Assembly: GCF_020166105.1 (NCBI RefSeq)
Contig: NZ_JAIUJY010000005.1
Coordinates: forward strand, 62,001-126,000
DNA from: Blastococcus sp. LR1
Lineage (GTDB): Bacteria; Actinomycetota; Actinomycetes; Mycobacteriales; Geodermatophilaceae
Length of the DNA stretch: 64,000 nucleotides
Direction: 5' to 3'
Shown: in pieces, positions 42,748 to 51,659 of the stretch
Position numbering within the stretch: the stretch's first letter is position 1
Layout: each line of letters opens with the position of its first letter
Notes under the pieces: generated by a model
Told to the model about the DNA's origin: nothing
Database searches by the model: none
The model's input: only the letters and a program-made list of their open reading frames with translations
Program-made: the position numbers and the translations under genes

Positions 42748-44061
42748 GTGTCCGTCGACGCAGCACCGCAGGGAACCGTTCCGCCGCCTCGGCGGGCCGG
42801 CGCCGAGGATCTCGGCATCGATCTCTCCGACCGCGACTTCTGGGTGTGCCCGCCGGCCGAGCGGCACGCCGTCTTCGACCGGCTGCGGCAGGAGCGCCCC
42901 TTCGCGTTCTTCGCCGAGCCCGAGATCCCGAACCTGCCGGTCGGCCCGGGGTACCACGCGATCACCCGGTACGCGGACCTGGAGGCGATCAGCTCCCAGC
43001 CGGCCGTCTTCTGCTCCGGCAGCGGAGCGGTGTCCATCCAGGACATCCCGGCCGATCTCAACGAGTTCTACGGCTCGCTGATCAGCATGGACGACCCCCG
43101 GCACGCCCGGATCCGCCGCATCGTGTCCAAGACCTTCACGCCGCGGATGCTCGAGCGGGTCATCGGCTCGGTGGAGCTCGTCGTCGACGACGTCCTGGCC
43201 GCGGCGCGCAGGAAGGCTGCCGACGGGGACGGCGCGATCGACGTCGTCGCGGACATCGCCGCCCCGATCCCGCTGCGGGTCATCTGCGACATGATGGGCG
43301 TGCCCGAGGAGGACCGGGCGATGGTCCTGGCGGCGTCCAACGTGATCCTCTCCGGCGGCGATCCGGAGCTGGTGGAGGACCAGGACGACCCGCTCACCGC
43401 GCTGCTCATGGCCGGCATCGAGCTCGGCGGCCTGATGGAGCGGCTGGCCGCGGACCGGGTGGCGGAGCCTCGCGACGACCTCACCACCGCGCTGGTCACG
43501 ACCGAGGTGGACGGCGAGAAGCTCACCCACCAGGAGATCGGCTCGTTCTTCATCCTGCTGCTGGTCGCCGGCAACGAGACCACCCGCAACGCCATCTCCC
43601 AGGGGCTCCTCGTCCTGCAGGAGAACCCGGAGGAGCGCGCCCGCTGGGTCGCCGACCCCGGACTCACCCGGACCGCGATCGAGGAGATCGTGCGCTGGAC
43701 CAGCCCGGTCACCTGGATGCGCCGGACGGCCACCCAGGACGGCGAGCTGAACGGCTACCGGTTCTCCGCCGGCGACAAGTTCCTGCTGTTCTACGCGGCG
43801 GCCAACCGCGACCCCGAGGTGTTCGCCGAGCCGCAGCGGTTCGACGTGTCGCGCGATCCCAACCCGCACGTCGGCTTCGGCTCCAAGGGCCCGCACTTCT
43901 GCCTCGGCGCGCACCTGGCCCGGCGGGAGCTCGCGGTGACCTTCCGCAAGATCTTCGAGCAGCTGCCGGACCTGGAGATCACCGGTCCGCCCTCGCGACT
44001 GCGCTCCTCGTTCGTCAACGGGCTCAAGCGGCTGCCCGCGCGGCTCGGAGGAGCCGCATGA
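42748..44061 (+). CDS. Cytochrome P450
   Basis: A 437-residue heme monooxygenase. The I-helix is LLVAGNETTRNA (about 270-281), the ExxR motif is in IEEIVRW (about 313), and the heme loop is GFGSKGPHFCLGAHLAR with the axial Cys near 385. The overall pattern (DDPRHARIRRIVSKTFTPR) resembles actinobacterial CYP125/CYP142/CYP124-type hydroxylases of lipids and sterols, but I cannot assign the subfamily. GTG at 42748 follows AGGGGAG. It overlaps the ferredoxin gene by ATGA, giving a matched electron donor. No reductase is adjacent. Confidence 0.92.
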   Translation: MSVDAAPQGTVPPPRRAGAEDLGIDLSDRDFWVCPPAERHAVFDRLRQERPFAFFAEPEIPNLPVGPGYHAITRYADLEAISSQPAVFCSGSGAVSIQDIPADLNEFYGSLISMDDPRHARIRRIVSKTFTPRMLERVIGSVELVVDDVLAAARRKAADGDGAIDVVADIAAPIPLRVICDMMGVPEEDRAMVLAASNVILSGGDPELVEDQDDPLTALLMAGIELGGLMERLAADRVAEPRDDLTTALVTTEVDGEKLTHQEIGSFFILLLVAGNETTRNAISQGLLVLQENPEERARWVADPGLTRTAIEEIVRWTSPVTWMRRTATQDGELNGYRFSAGDKFLLFYAAANRDPEVFAEPQRFDVSRDPNPHVGFGSKGPHFCLGAHLARRELAVTFRKIFEQLPDLEITGPPSRLRSSFVNGLKRLPARLGGAA

Positions 44062-44276
44062 CGCGGATCGAGCTCGACGGCGAGCGGTGCGTGGGATCGG
44101 GGGCGTGCGAGCTGCTGGCGCCGGACTTCTTCGAGGTCGGGGACGACGGCGTCGTGGCGGTGCTGCGAGCGGAGCCGGTGGAGAGGGAGCTGCGCGACGT
44201 CGAGGAGGCGGTGCGCCAGTGCCCGACGCGTGCGCTGGCGCTGGTGCCGGAACAGTCCCCGGCTCCCGCCGGTTGA
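44058..44276 (+). CDS. 3Fe-4S type ferredoxin, P450 partner
   Basis: A 72-residue ferredoxin. The cysteine pattern is CVGSGAC with a distal QCPTRAL, giving three usable Cys and a [3Fe-4S] cluster, as in most actinobacterial P450-associated ferredoxins. The fourth ligand position is Gly/Ser. ATG overlaps the P450 stop (44058-44061), so co-translation and dedicated electron transfer are likely. Confidence 0.9.
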   Translation: MTRIELDGERCVGSGACELLAPDFFEVGDDGVVAVLRAEPVERELRDVEEAVRQCPTRALALVPEQSPAPAG

Positions 44277-44284
44277 CCCCGCAC

Positions 44285-44572
44285 ATGGAGCCCACCGTCA
44301 TCGATGTCCCCGAGACCGACCGGTTCGAGATCCGCGACGGTGATCGCGTACTCGGACTCGCGGCCTACCAGCGCCGCGGCGACACCGTCGTCTTCACCCA
44401 CACCGAGATCGACCCCGACGCCGGAGAGTCCGGGCTCGGCAGCCAGCTCGTGCGCGCCGCGCTGGACGAGGTCCGGGCGAAGGGCGGGCGCGTCGTCCCC
44501 AGCTGCTCGTTCGTCGCGGGCTGGATCGAGCGGCACCCCGACTACGCGGACCTGGTCGCCGACAAGGAGTGA
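44285..44572 (+). CDS. Small GNAT-like (NATD1/YidJ family) N-acetyltransferase
   Basis: A 95-residue minimal GNAT. The beta-strand lead FEIRDGDRVLGLAAYQRRGD, the DPDAGESGLGSQLV acetyl-CoA loop, and the conserved SCSFVAGWIERHPDY end are the PF14542-type signature. ATG at 44285, only 8 nt after the ferredoxin stop, so it may share that transcript. The substrate is unknown for this family. Confidence 0.85.
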   Translation: MEPTVIDVPETDRFEIRDGDRVLGLAAYQRRGDTVVFTHTEIDPDAGESGLGSQLVRAALDEVRAKGGRVVPSCSFVAGWIERHPDYADLVADKE

Positions 44573-44584
44573 CCCGGGGACGAC

Positions 44585-44616
44585 GAAGGGGCGCCGACGA
44601 CCGTCGGCGCCCCTTC
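44585..44616. terminator. Bidirectional terminator
   Basis: 14-bp perfect stem GAAGGGGCGCCGAC / GTCGGCGCCCCTTC with a 4-nt loop, between the GNAT (+) and VOC (-) genes. Confidence 0.9.
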
Positions 44617-44623
44617 TCGCGTC

Positions 44624-45133
44624 TCAGAGGACCTGGTGGCCGTACATCTCGCCGAGCGGGTCGGCGATGAGCTCGATGCGGGCGCCGTCGGGGTCGCGGA
44701 AGTAGACCGAGACGCCGCTGTGCACCTCGTGCTCGATCCCGGCCTCGGTCAGCCGCTCGATCAGCTTCTCCCAGCGCACGGGGTCGACGCTGATCGCCAT
44801 GTGGTGCAGCCCGCCGAGCACCTCGGCGTACGGGCCGACGTCCAGCCCCGGGAAGTCGAAGAAGGCCAGCAGGTTGTCGTTGCCGATGTCGAAGAAGAAG
44901 TGCGAGGAGCCCGGGTAATCGCGGTTCTCGATCAGCTCGGTGAGCGGGAAGCCCAGCACGTCCTGGTAGAAGCGCACCGTCTGCTCCACGTCGCTGCTGA
45001 TGAGCGCGGTGTGGTGCAGGCCGCGGGCCGTGGAGGCGGGGCGCTCGCCGGCCGGGCGCAGGTGCGTCTCGCGGATGCGGGCGCGCGCGGTCTCGAGCGC
45101 GTCCAGGTCGCGGGTGCTTTCGGTGGTGCTCAC
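44624..45133 (-). CDS. VOC-family (glyoxalase/dioxygenase-like) protein
   Basis: A 169-residue protein with two beta-alpha-beta-beta-beta modules. Probable metal ligands are His in ARGLHHTALI (about 45), His in LGGLHHMAIS (about 112) and Glu in GARIELIAD (about 157). These fit an extradiol-dioxygenase-like or isomerase VOC enzyme with one domain pair. GTG at 45133. The N-terminal 35 residues are a charged helical extension absent from minimal VOC proteins. The substrate is unknown. Confidence 0.85.
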   Translation of the reverse strand: MSTTESTRDLDALETARARIRETHLRPAGERPASTARGLHHTALISSDVEQTVRFYQDVLGFPLTELIENRDYPGSSHFFFDIGNDNLLAFFDFPGLDVGPYAEVLGGLHHMAISVDPVRWEKLIERLTEAGIEHEVHSGVSVYFRDPDGARIELIADPLGEMYGHQVL

Positions 45134-45207
45134 GGTCGCGGGATCCTCCTGGGTCGGGACGTCTGTCCGGCGCAACCGTCGAGCGGGGGATCTGCTTCCC
45201 GCTGGGC

Positions 45208-45477
45208 TCAGGCCGTCAGTGCGGTGTCGTCCCGGGGCGGGGACAGATCGTCCACGAGGCGGTCCAGCGGCACGTCCAGCGCGGCGGCGAGCGCGGCCAC
45301 GGTGAAGAACGCCGGGGTCGGGACACGGCCGGACTCGATCTTGCGCAGTGCCTCCAGGCTGACCCCCGAGGCGGCCGAGATCGCGGCGGGGCTGCGCGTC
45401 CCGCGGGCCTCGCGCAGCAGGGCTCCCAGGCGGCGGCCGCGTTCCCGCTCCTCGACCGTCAGCGGGGGGCGCACCAT
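45208..45477 (-). CDS. XRE-family transcriptional regulator
   Basis: An 89-residue single-domain Cro/CI-type repressor. The helix-turn-helix is SPAAISAASGVSLEALRKIESG (shown in parts: AAISAASGV then SLEALRKIESG, about 30-51), followed by FFTVAALAAALDVPLDRL. It is divergent from the methionine aminopeptidase gene with ~50 bp between, containing two tandem 14-bp repeats only 7 nt from its ATG. It very likely represses itself and the aminopeptidase gene. Confidence 0.9.
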   Translation of the reverse strand: MVRPPLTVEERERGRRLGALLREARGTRSPAAISAASGVSLEALRKIESGRVPTPAFFTVAALAAALDVPLDRLVDDLSPPRDDTALTA

Positions 45478-45483
45478 GGCCGT

Positions 45484-45511
45484 GATAGTAATACCGGGAT
45501 AGCAATACCGG
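45484..45511. promoter_or_regulatory. Tandem 14-bp operator candidate
   Basis: GATAGTAATACCGG (45484-45497) directly followed by GATAGCAATACCGG (45498-45511): 13 of 14 bases identical. The block is conspicuously AT-rich for this sequence, overlaps both divergent promoters, and is well placed for XRE repressor binding on one face of the helix (14-bp phasing is unusual). Confidence 0.7.
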
Positions 45512-45529
45512 CATCACCGAGGAGGAACC

Positions 45530-46300
45530 GTGATCGAGCTCCGCACCCCCGGCGAGCTGGACGCGATGCGCGCCGCTGGGGCGGTGGTCGCCGACATGCA
45601 CGCCGCTGTGAGGGCCGCGGCGGTGCCCGGCGTCCGGCTCACCCAGCTCGATTCCATCGCCCGTGACGTGCTCGCCGCCGCCGGCGCGACCTCGCCGTTC
45701 CTCGACTACGCGCCGCTGCCGACCACCCCGCCGTTCCCGGGCGTGCTGTGCCTCTCGGTCAACGACGTCGCCCTGCACGGCATCCCGACCCCCGACACGC
45801 TGCAGGACGGCGACCTGCTCAGCGTCGACGCCGGCGCGACTCTCGACGGCTGGGTCGGCGACGCCGCGATGACCTATCCGATCGGCACGCCCCGGCCCGA
45901 GGACCTCGAGCTCGTCGCGACCACCGAGCGGGCGCTGGCCGCCGGCATCGCGGCGGCGGTCGTCGGCAACCGGGTCGGTGACATCTCCGCCGCGATCGGC
46001 GCCGTGGGCCGGGCCGGCGGGTGCGGCATCAACACCGATCAGGGCGGCCACGGGGTCGGGCGGTCCATGCACGAGGCGCCGTCGGTGCCCAACGAGGGCC
46101 GCCCCGGCCGCGGGGTGCCGCTGCGGGCCGGCCTGGTCATCGCGATCGAGCCCTGGTTCCTGGCCGGCGGCTCCGACGACTACACCGTGGACGCCGACGG
46201 CTGGACGCTGCGCAGCGCCGACGGCAGCCGCGCCGCGCACGTCGAGCACACCGTCGCCGTGACCGAGGACGGACCGAGGATCCTCACCCTTCCGCGCTGA
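45530..46300 (+). CDS. map: Type I methionine aminopeptidase (XRE-linked)
   Basis: Removes initiator Met from nascent proteins. The 256-residue M24A enzyme keeps all five metal ligands: Asp in SVDAGATLDG and GDAAMTYP, His in GGHGVGR, and Glu in AIEPW and HVEHTVAV; the substrate His is in ALHGIP. GTG at 45530 follows GAGGAGG. It is shorter at the N-terminus than mycobacterial MapB and lacks an SH3-like extension. The dedicated repressor suggests this is an accessory, conditionally expressed copy, with another map near the ribosomal genes expected elsewhere. Confidence 0.9.
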   Translation: MIELRTPGELDAMRAAGAVVADMHAAVRAAAVPGVRLTQLDSIARDVLAAAGATSPFLDYAPLPTTPPFPGVLCLSVNDVALHGIPTPDTLQDGDLLSVDAGATLDGWVGDAAMTYPIGTPRPEDLELVATTERALAAGIAAAVVGNRVGDISAAIGAVGRAGGCGINTDQGGHGVGRSMHEAPSVPNEGRPGRGVPLRAGLVIAIEPWFLAGGSDDYTVDADGWTLRSADGSRAAHVEHTVAVTEDGPRILTLPR

Positions 46301-46357
46301 CGGACGGCGCCTCCGGCCCGGTGGCGGGGCCGGAAACCGGGGGGCGAGGATGCGGGC

Positions 46358-47349
<992 letters not shown>

Positions 47350-47353
<4 letters not shown>

Positions 47354-47824
47354 GCGAGCCGGCGGTCCGGGTGCCGCTGCGGAAGCGACGCTGGGCCCCG
47401 GCGGCGTTCACCGCAGTGCTGCTCGTCGTCGTCGTGGGCGCGATCGTGGTCACGGTGTTCGCCCAGGACCGCGCGTACTGGGGTCAGCCCGTCGTGCGCG
47501 GAACTGTCACCGGGGTGGTCGAGGACTGGACCGGGCCGGCGCCCGACGCGCGGGAGTCCAAGCGCGACCGGTGCTCCCACTCCCGGTACGACGTCGTGGA
47601 TCCCGCCGGCCGCCAGGGCTACGTCGGCACCTGCGCGGGGCTGTTCGCCGTCGGCGACACGGTTCGGATCCAGTGGCACTCCGACGCCGGTGAACCGCTG
47701 GCCCGGACCGATGCCACCGAACCGGGCGACGTGGTTCCGATCCTGGTCGTCGTCCTCGTCGTGGGCGCCCTCAGCTTCGGTCTGGGGCCTGCTGGCCACG
47801 CGCCTGCGGTACCCGGCCCGGTGA
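47350..47824 (+). pseudogene. Two-TM membrane protein gene with a probable +1 frameshift near its 3' end
   Basis: GTG at 47350 opens a reading frame with a membrane segment (about 18-38), a loop with two Cys (RDRCSHS and GTCAGLF) and a second hydrophobic segment (VVPILVVVLVVGALSF). From about 47777 the open frame reads a non-hydrophobic GLGPAGHAPAVPGP and runs on into the xylulokinase. One base out of frame, the same DNA reads VWGLLATRLRYPAR and stops at 47822-47824, completing the membrane helix and overlapping the kinase GTG. One extra G near 47778-47785 (sequencing error or mutation) explains this. Function unknown. Confidence 0.65.
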
Positions 47825-49140
47825 CCGCCGTCCTGCTGGGCGCGGACCTGGGCACCAGCGGACTGAAGGTGGTCGCCCTGGACGAGACCGGCGCCGTGGT
47901 CGCCGAGGCCGAGGCGGGGTACGACCACGACCGTCCGGCGCCCGATCGGGCCGAGATCGACGTCGCGGTCTGGCGCACTGCGTTCGACGCGGCCCTCGGC
48001 GCTCTGGACCTGCGCGGGGCGCAGGTGCGGGGCCTCGGGTTGTCCGGGCAGATGCACGGCGCCGTCCTCGTCGACCCCACGGGCCGGGCGCTGCGCCCGG
48101 CGATCCTGTGGCCGGACTCCCGGGCGACGGCGGAGCTGGCCCGCTGGCGGTCGATGCCTGCCGCCGACCGCGCGGCGCTGGCCAACCCGCTGGTGCCCGG
48201 GATGACCGGTCCGATGCTGGCCTGGCTCACCGTCCACGAGCCGGAGCTGGTCGAGGGCGCCGCCGCCGTGCTGCTGCCCAAGGACGCGTTCCGGACGGCG
48301 CTGGTTCCGGGCAGCGCGCTGGTCACCGACCGCAGCGACGCCTCGGCCACGCTGCTGTGGGACGTCGTCGCCGACGACTGGTCCGCCGCCGTCCCGGTGC
48401 CGCCGCGGCTCCTCCCTGCGGTGCGGCCCTCGGCCGAGGTGGTCGGGACGGCGTCCCTCCCGGGAGGCGAGGTGCCGGTCGTCGTGGGCGCGGCGGACAC
48501 CCCGCTGGCACTGCTGGCCGCGGGAACCCGCTCCGGGCTGCAGGTGAACCTGGGTACCGGGGCGCAGGTGCTGCGTCCGGGATGGACGCCGGCGCCCGCG
48601 GAGGACCCGGTCGTGCACGGCTATGCCGACGCCGACGGGAGCTGGTACGCGATGGCCGCACTGCGCAACGGCGGCTCGGCCTGGGCCTGGGTGTGCGACG
48701 TGCTGGGGTTCTCCTGGCCGGAGTTCTTCGCGGCCGCCGCGTCGGTTCCGGACGCCGGGGGAGCGGTGTTCCGGCCCTTCCTGACCGGTGAGCGCGGCGG
48801 GGTCGCCGGCCCGGAGGACCGCGCGGGCTGGGACGGTCTGGGCGCGGGGACGACGAGGGCGCACCTCGCGCGGGCCGCCGTCGACGGGGTGGTCCGGGCC
48901 GTCGCCGACGCAGCGGCGCTGCTCGGCGTTGCCGACGGTGCACCGGTGGTGCTCACCGGCGGTGGCGGGCGGTCGGCGCTGGTCCAGCAGCTTCTCGCCG
49001 ACGCCCTGGGCCGCCCGGTCCGGCACCGGCCGCTGCGCAGCGCCTCGGCGATCGGGGCGGCGCTGCTCGCCGCCTCCGCCGTCGGCCTCGAGGTCGCGCC
49101 CCACCGGGCGCCCGGGCCGCTGGTGGAGCCCCGCCGCTGA
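47821..49140 (+). CDS. xylB: FGGY-family carbohydrate kinase, xylulokinase-like
   Basis: Phosphorylates a pentulose, probably D-xylulose. The 439-residue protein starts LLGADLGTSGLKVVAL (phosphate-1 motif), then GLSGQMHGAVLVD (a xylulokinase hallmark), LPKDAFRTALV, the active-site Asp in VVVGAADTPLALLAAG and adenosine motif TGGGGRSALVQQLLAD. GTG at 47821 is the natural start; the frame is open upstream only because of the suspected frameshift in the preceding gene. No xylose isomerase or transporter is adjacent, so the exact substrate is tentative. Confidence 0.87.
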   Translation: MTAVLLGADLGTSGLKVVALDETGAVVAEAEAGYDHDRPAPDRAEIDVAVWRTAFDAALGALDLRGAQVRGLGLSGQMHGAVLVDPTGRALRPAILWPDSRATAELARWRSMPAADRAALANPLVPGMTGPMLAWLTVHEPELVEGAAAVLLPKDAFRTALVPGSALVTDRSDASATLLWDVVADDWSAAVPVPPRLLPAVRPSAEVVGTASLPGGEVPVVVGAADTPLALLAAGTRSGLQVNLGTGAQVLRPGWTPAPAEDPVVHGYADADGSWYAMAALRNGGSAWAWVCDVLGFSWPEFFAAAASVPDAGGAVFRPFLTGERGGVAGPEDRAGWDGLGAGTTRAHLARAAVDGVVRAVADAAALLGVADGAPVVLTGGGGRSALVQQLLADALGRPVRHRPLRSASAIGAALLAASAVGLEVAPHRAPGPLVEPRR

Positions 49141-49245
49141 CCCCGCTGCTGGGCGCCCACGCATGGAACCGGGCCGCGCCGGGCACCGTTCAACGAATGC
49201 GCGAGGCCGACCACGGCCCCGGCGAGCAGGGAAGGCGGGCCCACC

Positions 49246-49431
49246 ATGGCGTCGCTGTTCAACAAGGTCGTCCAGCTGGCGAACAACCCCAAGACGAAGC
49301 AGGCGATCCAGCAGGCCACGGTCAAGGCGCAGGACCTGGCCAAGGACCCGAAGACGCGCGCGAAGATCGACGACGTGCGCCGGCGCATCCAGGGTGGCGG
49401 ACGCGGCACCGGAGCCGGCCCCACCCGCTGA
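49246..49431 (+). CDS. Small conserved-looking basic helical protein
   Basis: A 61-residue protein beginning MASLFNKVVQLANNPKTKQA. A repeated motif NNPKTKQAIQQA / KDPKTRAKIDDV suggests two similar helices, then a Gly/Arg-rich tail. No membrane segment or cysteines. ATG at 49246 follows GGAAGGCGGGCCC. It resembles short actinobacterial hypotheticals of unknown role; a nucleoid- or membrane-surface association is only a guess. Confidence 0.65.
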   Translation: MASLFNKVVQLANNPKTKQAIQQATVKAQDLAKDPKTRAKIDDVRRRIQGGGRGTGAGPTR

Positions 49432-49455
49432 CCGACCGAGGCCGGCCCGCTGCTG

Positions 49456-50262
49456 TCAGACGGCGGTGGGCCGGGGTCGCAGCAGGTCCAGCGCGGCGTC
49501 GTGCAGCTTGCCGTTGCTGGCCAGCGCACTGCCACCGGCCGGACCGGGGACGCCGGTGACGTCGGTGAACCGGCCGCCGGCCTCCCGCACGATCACGTCG
49601 AGGGCGGCCAGGTCCCACAGCGAGACCTCGGGCTCGCAGGCGACGTCCACCGCGCCCTCGGCGAGCAGCACGTAGCTCCAGAAGTCGCCGTAGGCGCGGG
49701 TCCGCCACACCGAGCGGGTGAGGTCGAGGAAGCCGCCCAGCAGGTTGCGCTCCTCCCACCCCGAGAGGCTGGAGTAGCTCAGGCTCGCGTCACCGAGCTC
49801 GCCGACCTCGGAGACGCGGCAGCGGGTGGCCGACTCGAGGCGGCGTCCGGTCCAGGCGCCGACGTCCTTGGCTGCCCACCAGCGCCGGTTCAGGGCCGGC
49901 GCGGAGACGAGTCCGACGACCGGCTCGTCGCCGTCGACCAGCGCGATCAGCGTCGCCCACACAGGCACGCCGCGGACGAAGTTCTTCGTGCCGTCGATCG
50001 GGTCGAGGATCCACTTGCGGGAGCCGTGGCCGGTCGTCCCGAACTCCTCGCCCATCACCGCGTCGCGGGTGCGGGCCCGGCTGAGGGTGATCCGCAGCTG
50101 CTCCTCGACGGCGCGGTCGGCGTCGGTGACCGGCGTGAGGTCGGGCTTCGTGTCGACCGTCAGGTCCTGGGCCTTGAAGCGGTCCATGCTGATCGAGTCG
50201 GCCTGGTCGGCCAGCACGTGTGCCAGCCGCATGTCCTCTGAAAAGCCCCGCCCCGACGTCAT
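49456..50262 (-). CDS. hisN: Inositol-monophosphatase-family phosphatase, probable histidinol-phosphatase
   Basis: A 268-residue Mg-dependent phosphatase. Metal motifs are GEEFG (about 79-83), WILDPIDGTKNFVRG (about 92-106) and WDLAALDV (about 217). In actinobacteria this branch includes the HisN histidinol-phosphate phosphatase of histidine synthesis; the FVRG after DGTKN fits that branch better than inositol phosphatases. ATG at 50262 gives a normal N-terminus; longer frames overlap the divergent gene at 50330. No other his genes are adjacent. Confidence 0.85.
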   Translation of the reverse strand: MTSGRGFSEDMRLAHVLADQADSISMDRFKAQDLTVDTKPDLTPVTDADRAVEEQLRITLSRARTRDAVMGEEFGTTGHGSRKWILDPIDGTKNFVRGVPVWATLIALVDGDEPVVGLVSAPALNRRWWAAKDVGAWTGRRLESATRCRVSEVGELGDASLSYSSLSGWEERNLLGGFLDLTRSVWRTRAYGDFWSYVLLAEGAVDVACEPEVSLWDLAALDVIVREAGGRFTDVTGVPGPAGGSALASNGKLHDAALDLLRPRPTAV

Positions 50263-50329
50263 GGGCACCCAACCTAGCGGTGTGCGGTCCCAACCCGCCG
50301 CAGGCGGGCGCGGCGATACGGTCGCGGGT

Positions 50330-50866
50330 GTGGACGCAGCGACGATCGCGGGGCTGCTCGCGGACCCCGCGCGACTGAAGGTGGTGGCGGCGCTGGCGCT
50401 CGGCGCGGGCACGATCGAGGAGGTGGCGGAGGCGTCCGGGCTCGGGCTCAAGGACGTCGCGCTGGCCGCTCGCCGGCTGGGGCGCGCCGGGCTGGTGCAC
50501 CGCGACGGGCACGCGCTGTCGCTGCGCACCGAGAGCTTCGGCGCCGCCGCCCGGGCCGCGGCGGAGTCGGCCCCGCCGCCCGCGCCGCTGTCCGACGACC
50601 CGGCGCAGGACGCCGTCCTCACGGCGTTCGTGCGCGACGGTCGGCTGACGTCGATCCCGGTGCAGCGGAGCAAGCGACTCGTGGTGCTCGACCACCTGGT
50701 GCGGGTCTTCGAGCCGGGCGTGCGCTATCCGGAGCGCGAGGTGAACGCGCTGCTCGCCGTCTGGCACCCCGACGTCGCGGCGCTGCGCCGGTACCTGGTC
50801 GACGAGCAGTTCCTCACGCGCGAGGCTGGCGTCTACTGGCGCAGCGGCGGCTACGTCGAGGTATGA
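50330..50866 (+). CDS. ArsR-like winged-helix plus DUF2087 regulator
   Basis: A 178-residue putative DNA-binding protein. The N-terminal winged helix (about 1-70) has LLADPARLKVVAALALGA and TIEEVAEASGLGLKDVALAARRL. The C-terminal DUF2087 domain (about 95-175) has the typical GRLTSIPVQRSKRLVVLDHL, FEPGVRYPEREVNALL and RRYLVDEQFLTRE. DUF2087 proteins are probable regulators of unknown ligand. GTG at 50330. Its stop overlaps the next gene start (ATGA, 50863-50866). Confidence 0.85.
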   Translation: MDAATIAGLLADPARLKVVAALALGAGTIEEVAEASGLGLKDVALAARRLGRAGLVHRDGHALSLRTESFGAAARAAAESAPPPAPLSDDPAQDAVLTAFVRDGRLTSIPVQRSKRLVVLDHLVRVFEPGVRYPEREVNALLAVWHPDVAALRRYLVDEQFLTREAGVYWRSGGYVEV

Positions 50867-51585
50867 AGAGGGGGACCCCCGTGCCCACGCCTGATGACTT
50901 CGCCGCCCTCGCCCGGTCCTCGCCGTGGCGCTGGACGACGCTGCGCTTCACCGTCGGCTGGCCCCACGACCCGTGGAAGACCGGCGAGGTCCGGGCGTGG
51001 CTGCGCCGGCCCGATGTCTGCCGTGTGGAGTCGCTGGACGGTGCCCTGCTGCAGGTGGTCCGTGAGCCGGGGAGGACCGCCGCACCGGTGCCTGGGCTGC
51101 GACCTGACGGACTGGTCGCGGAGCGGCGCCGGTCGTGGGACCACGACCTCGACGACCCGATGTATCTGAACTACCACTGGGTGGCGATGCTCGATCCGGT
51201 GGAACTCGCCGACGGTCGGGATCCAGACACCGACGTGCTGGTGCCCGCGCTGGCGCTGGACTCCCTCGTGGAGGTCGAGCACGGCGGGCGGCCCGCCTGG
51301 GAGGCCGTGGTCCGGCCGACCGACGCCTACGAACCGCGCTGCGGCTGCTGCCCGCTGCTGCGTACGCGGACCATCGACCTGGACGAGTACCGCGACCACC
51401 CGGAACACCTGCTCGCGGTCTATCCCGAGGCGTTCCGGGTGCGGCTCGACGTGCAGACCGGGGTCTGCGTCTCCACCGCGGCGATCGGCGGCGAGATCTC
51501 CGGCCGCGGCCACGACCTGCAGATCGAGGCCGTAGACGAGCCCCTGGCCGACGACGTGTTCGTCGAGCCGCGCCGACGGTGGTGA
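50863..51585 (+). CDS. Hypothetical protein, 240 residues
   Basis: A soluble acidic protein with many Trp and Asp residues (SPWRWTTLRFTVGWPHDPWK, DDPMYLNYHWVAMLD). A CGCC motif (YEPRCGCCPLL, about 159-169) could bind metal or form a disulfide. No family recognised; the pattern resembles actinobacterial proteins of unknown function encoded beside regulators. ATG at 50863 is coupled to the DUF2087 gene; a GTG six codons later is an alternative. Its TGA is the first codon of repeat copy C. Confidence 0.65.
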   Translation: MKRGTPVPTPDDFAALARSSPWRWTTLRFTVGWPHDPWKTGEVRAWLRRPDVCRVESLDGALLQVVREPGRTAAPVPGLRPDGLVAERRRSWDHDLDDPMYLNYHWVAMLDPVELADGRDPDTDVLVPALALDSLVEVEHGGRPAWEAVVRPTDAYEPRCGCCPLLRTRTIDLDEYRDHPEHLLAVYPEAFRVRLDVQTGVCVSTAAIGGEISGRGHDLQIEAVDEPLADDVFVEPRRRW

Positions 51586-51659
51586 CGTGCTGGAACGGCC
51601 CCGTCCGGAGGCTCGACCCGAGCGTGCGAGGGGTGAGGGGGACGGGGTCCTTTCGCTCA
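51583..51659 (-). repeat. Intergenic hairpin repeat, copy C
   Basis: Occupies the whole gap between two convergent genes, in the opposite orientation to copy B. On the minus strand it reads AGGACCCCGTCC, spacer, core CTCGCACGCTCG, spacer, GGACGGGGCC and the conserved end CCGTTCCAGCACGTCA. The arms pair as a long hairpin. The conserved end again contains a stop codon, here of the hypothetical gene (TGA, 51583-51585); the other end touches the rsgA stop. Confidence 0.8.

Noticed and set aside
42748-44572. Natural-product cluster around the P450
   Set aside because: Only P450, ferredoxin and a tiny GNAT; no biosynthetic core enzyme.
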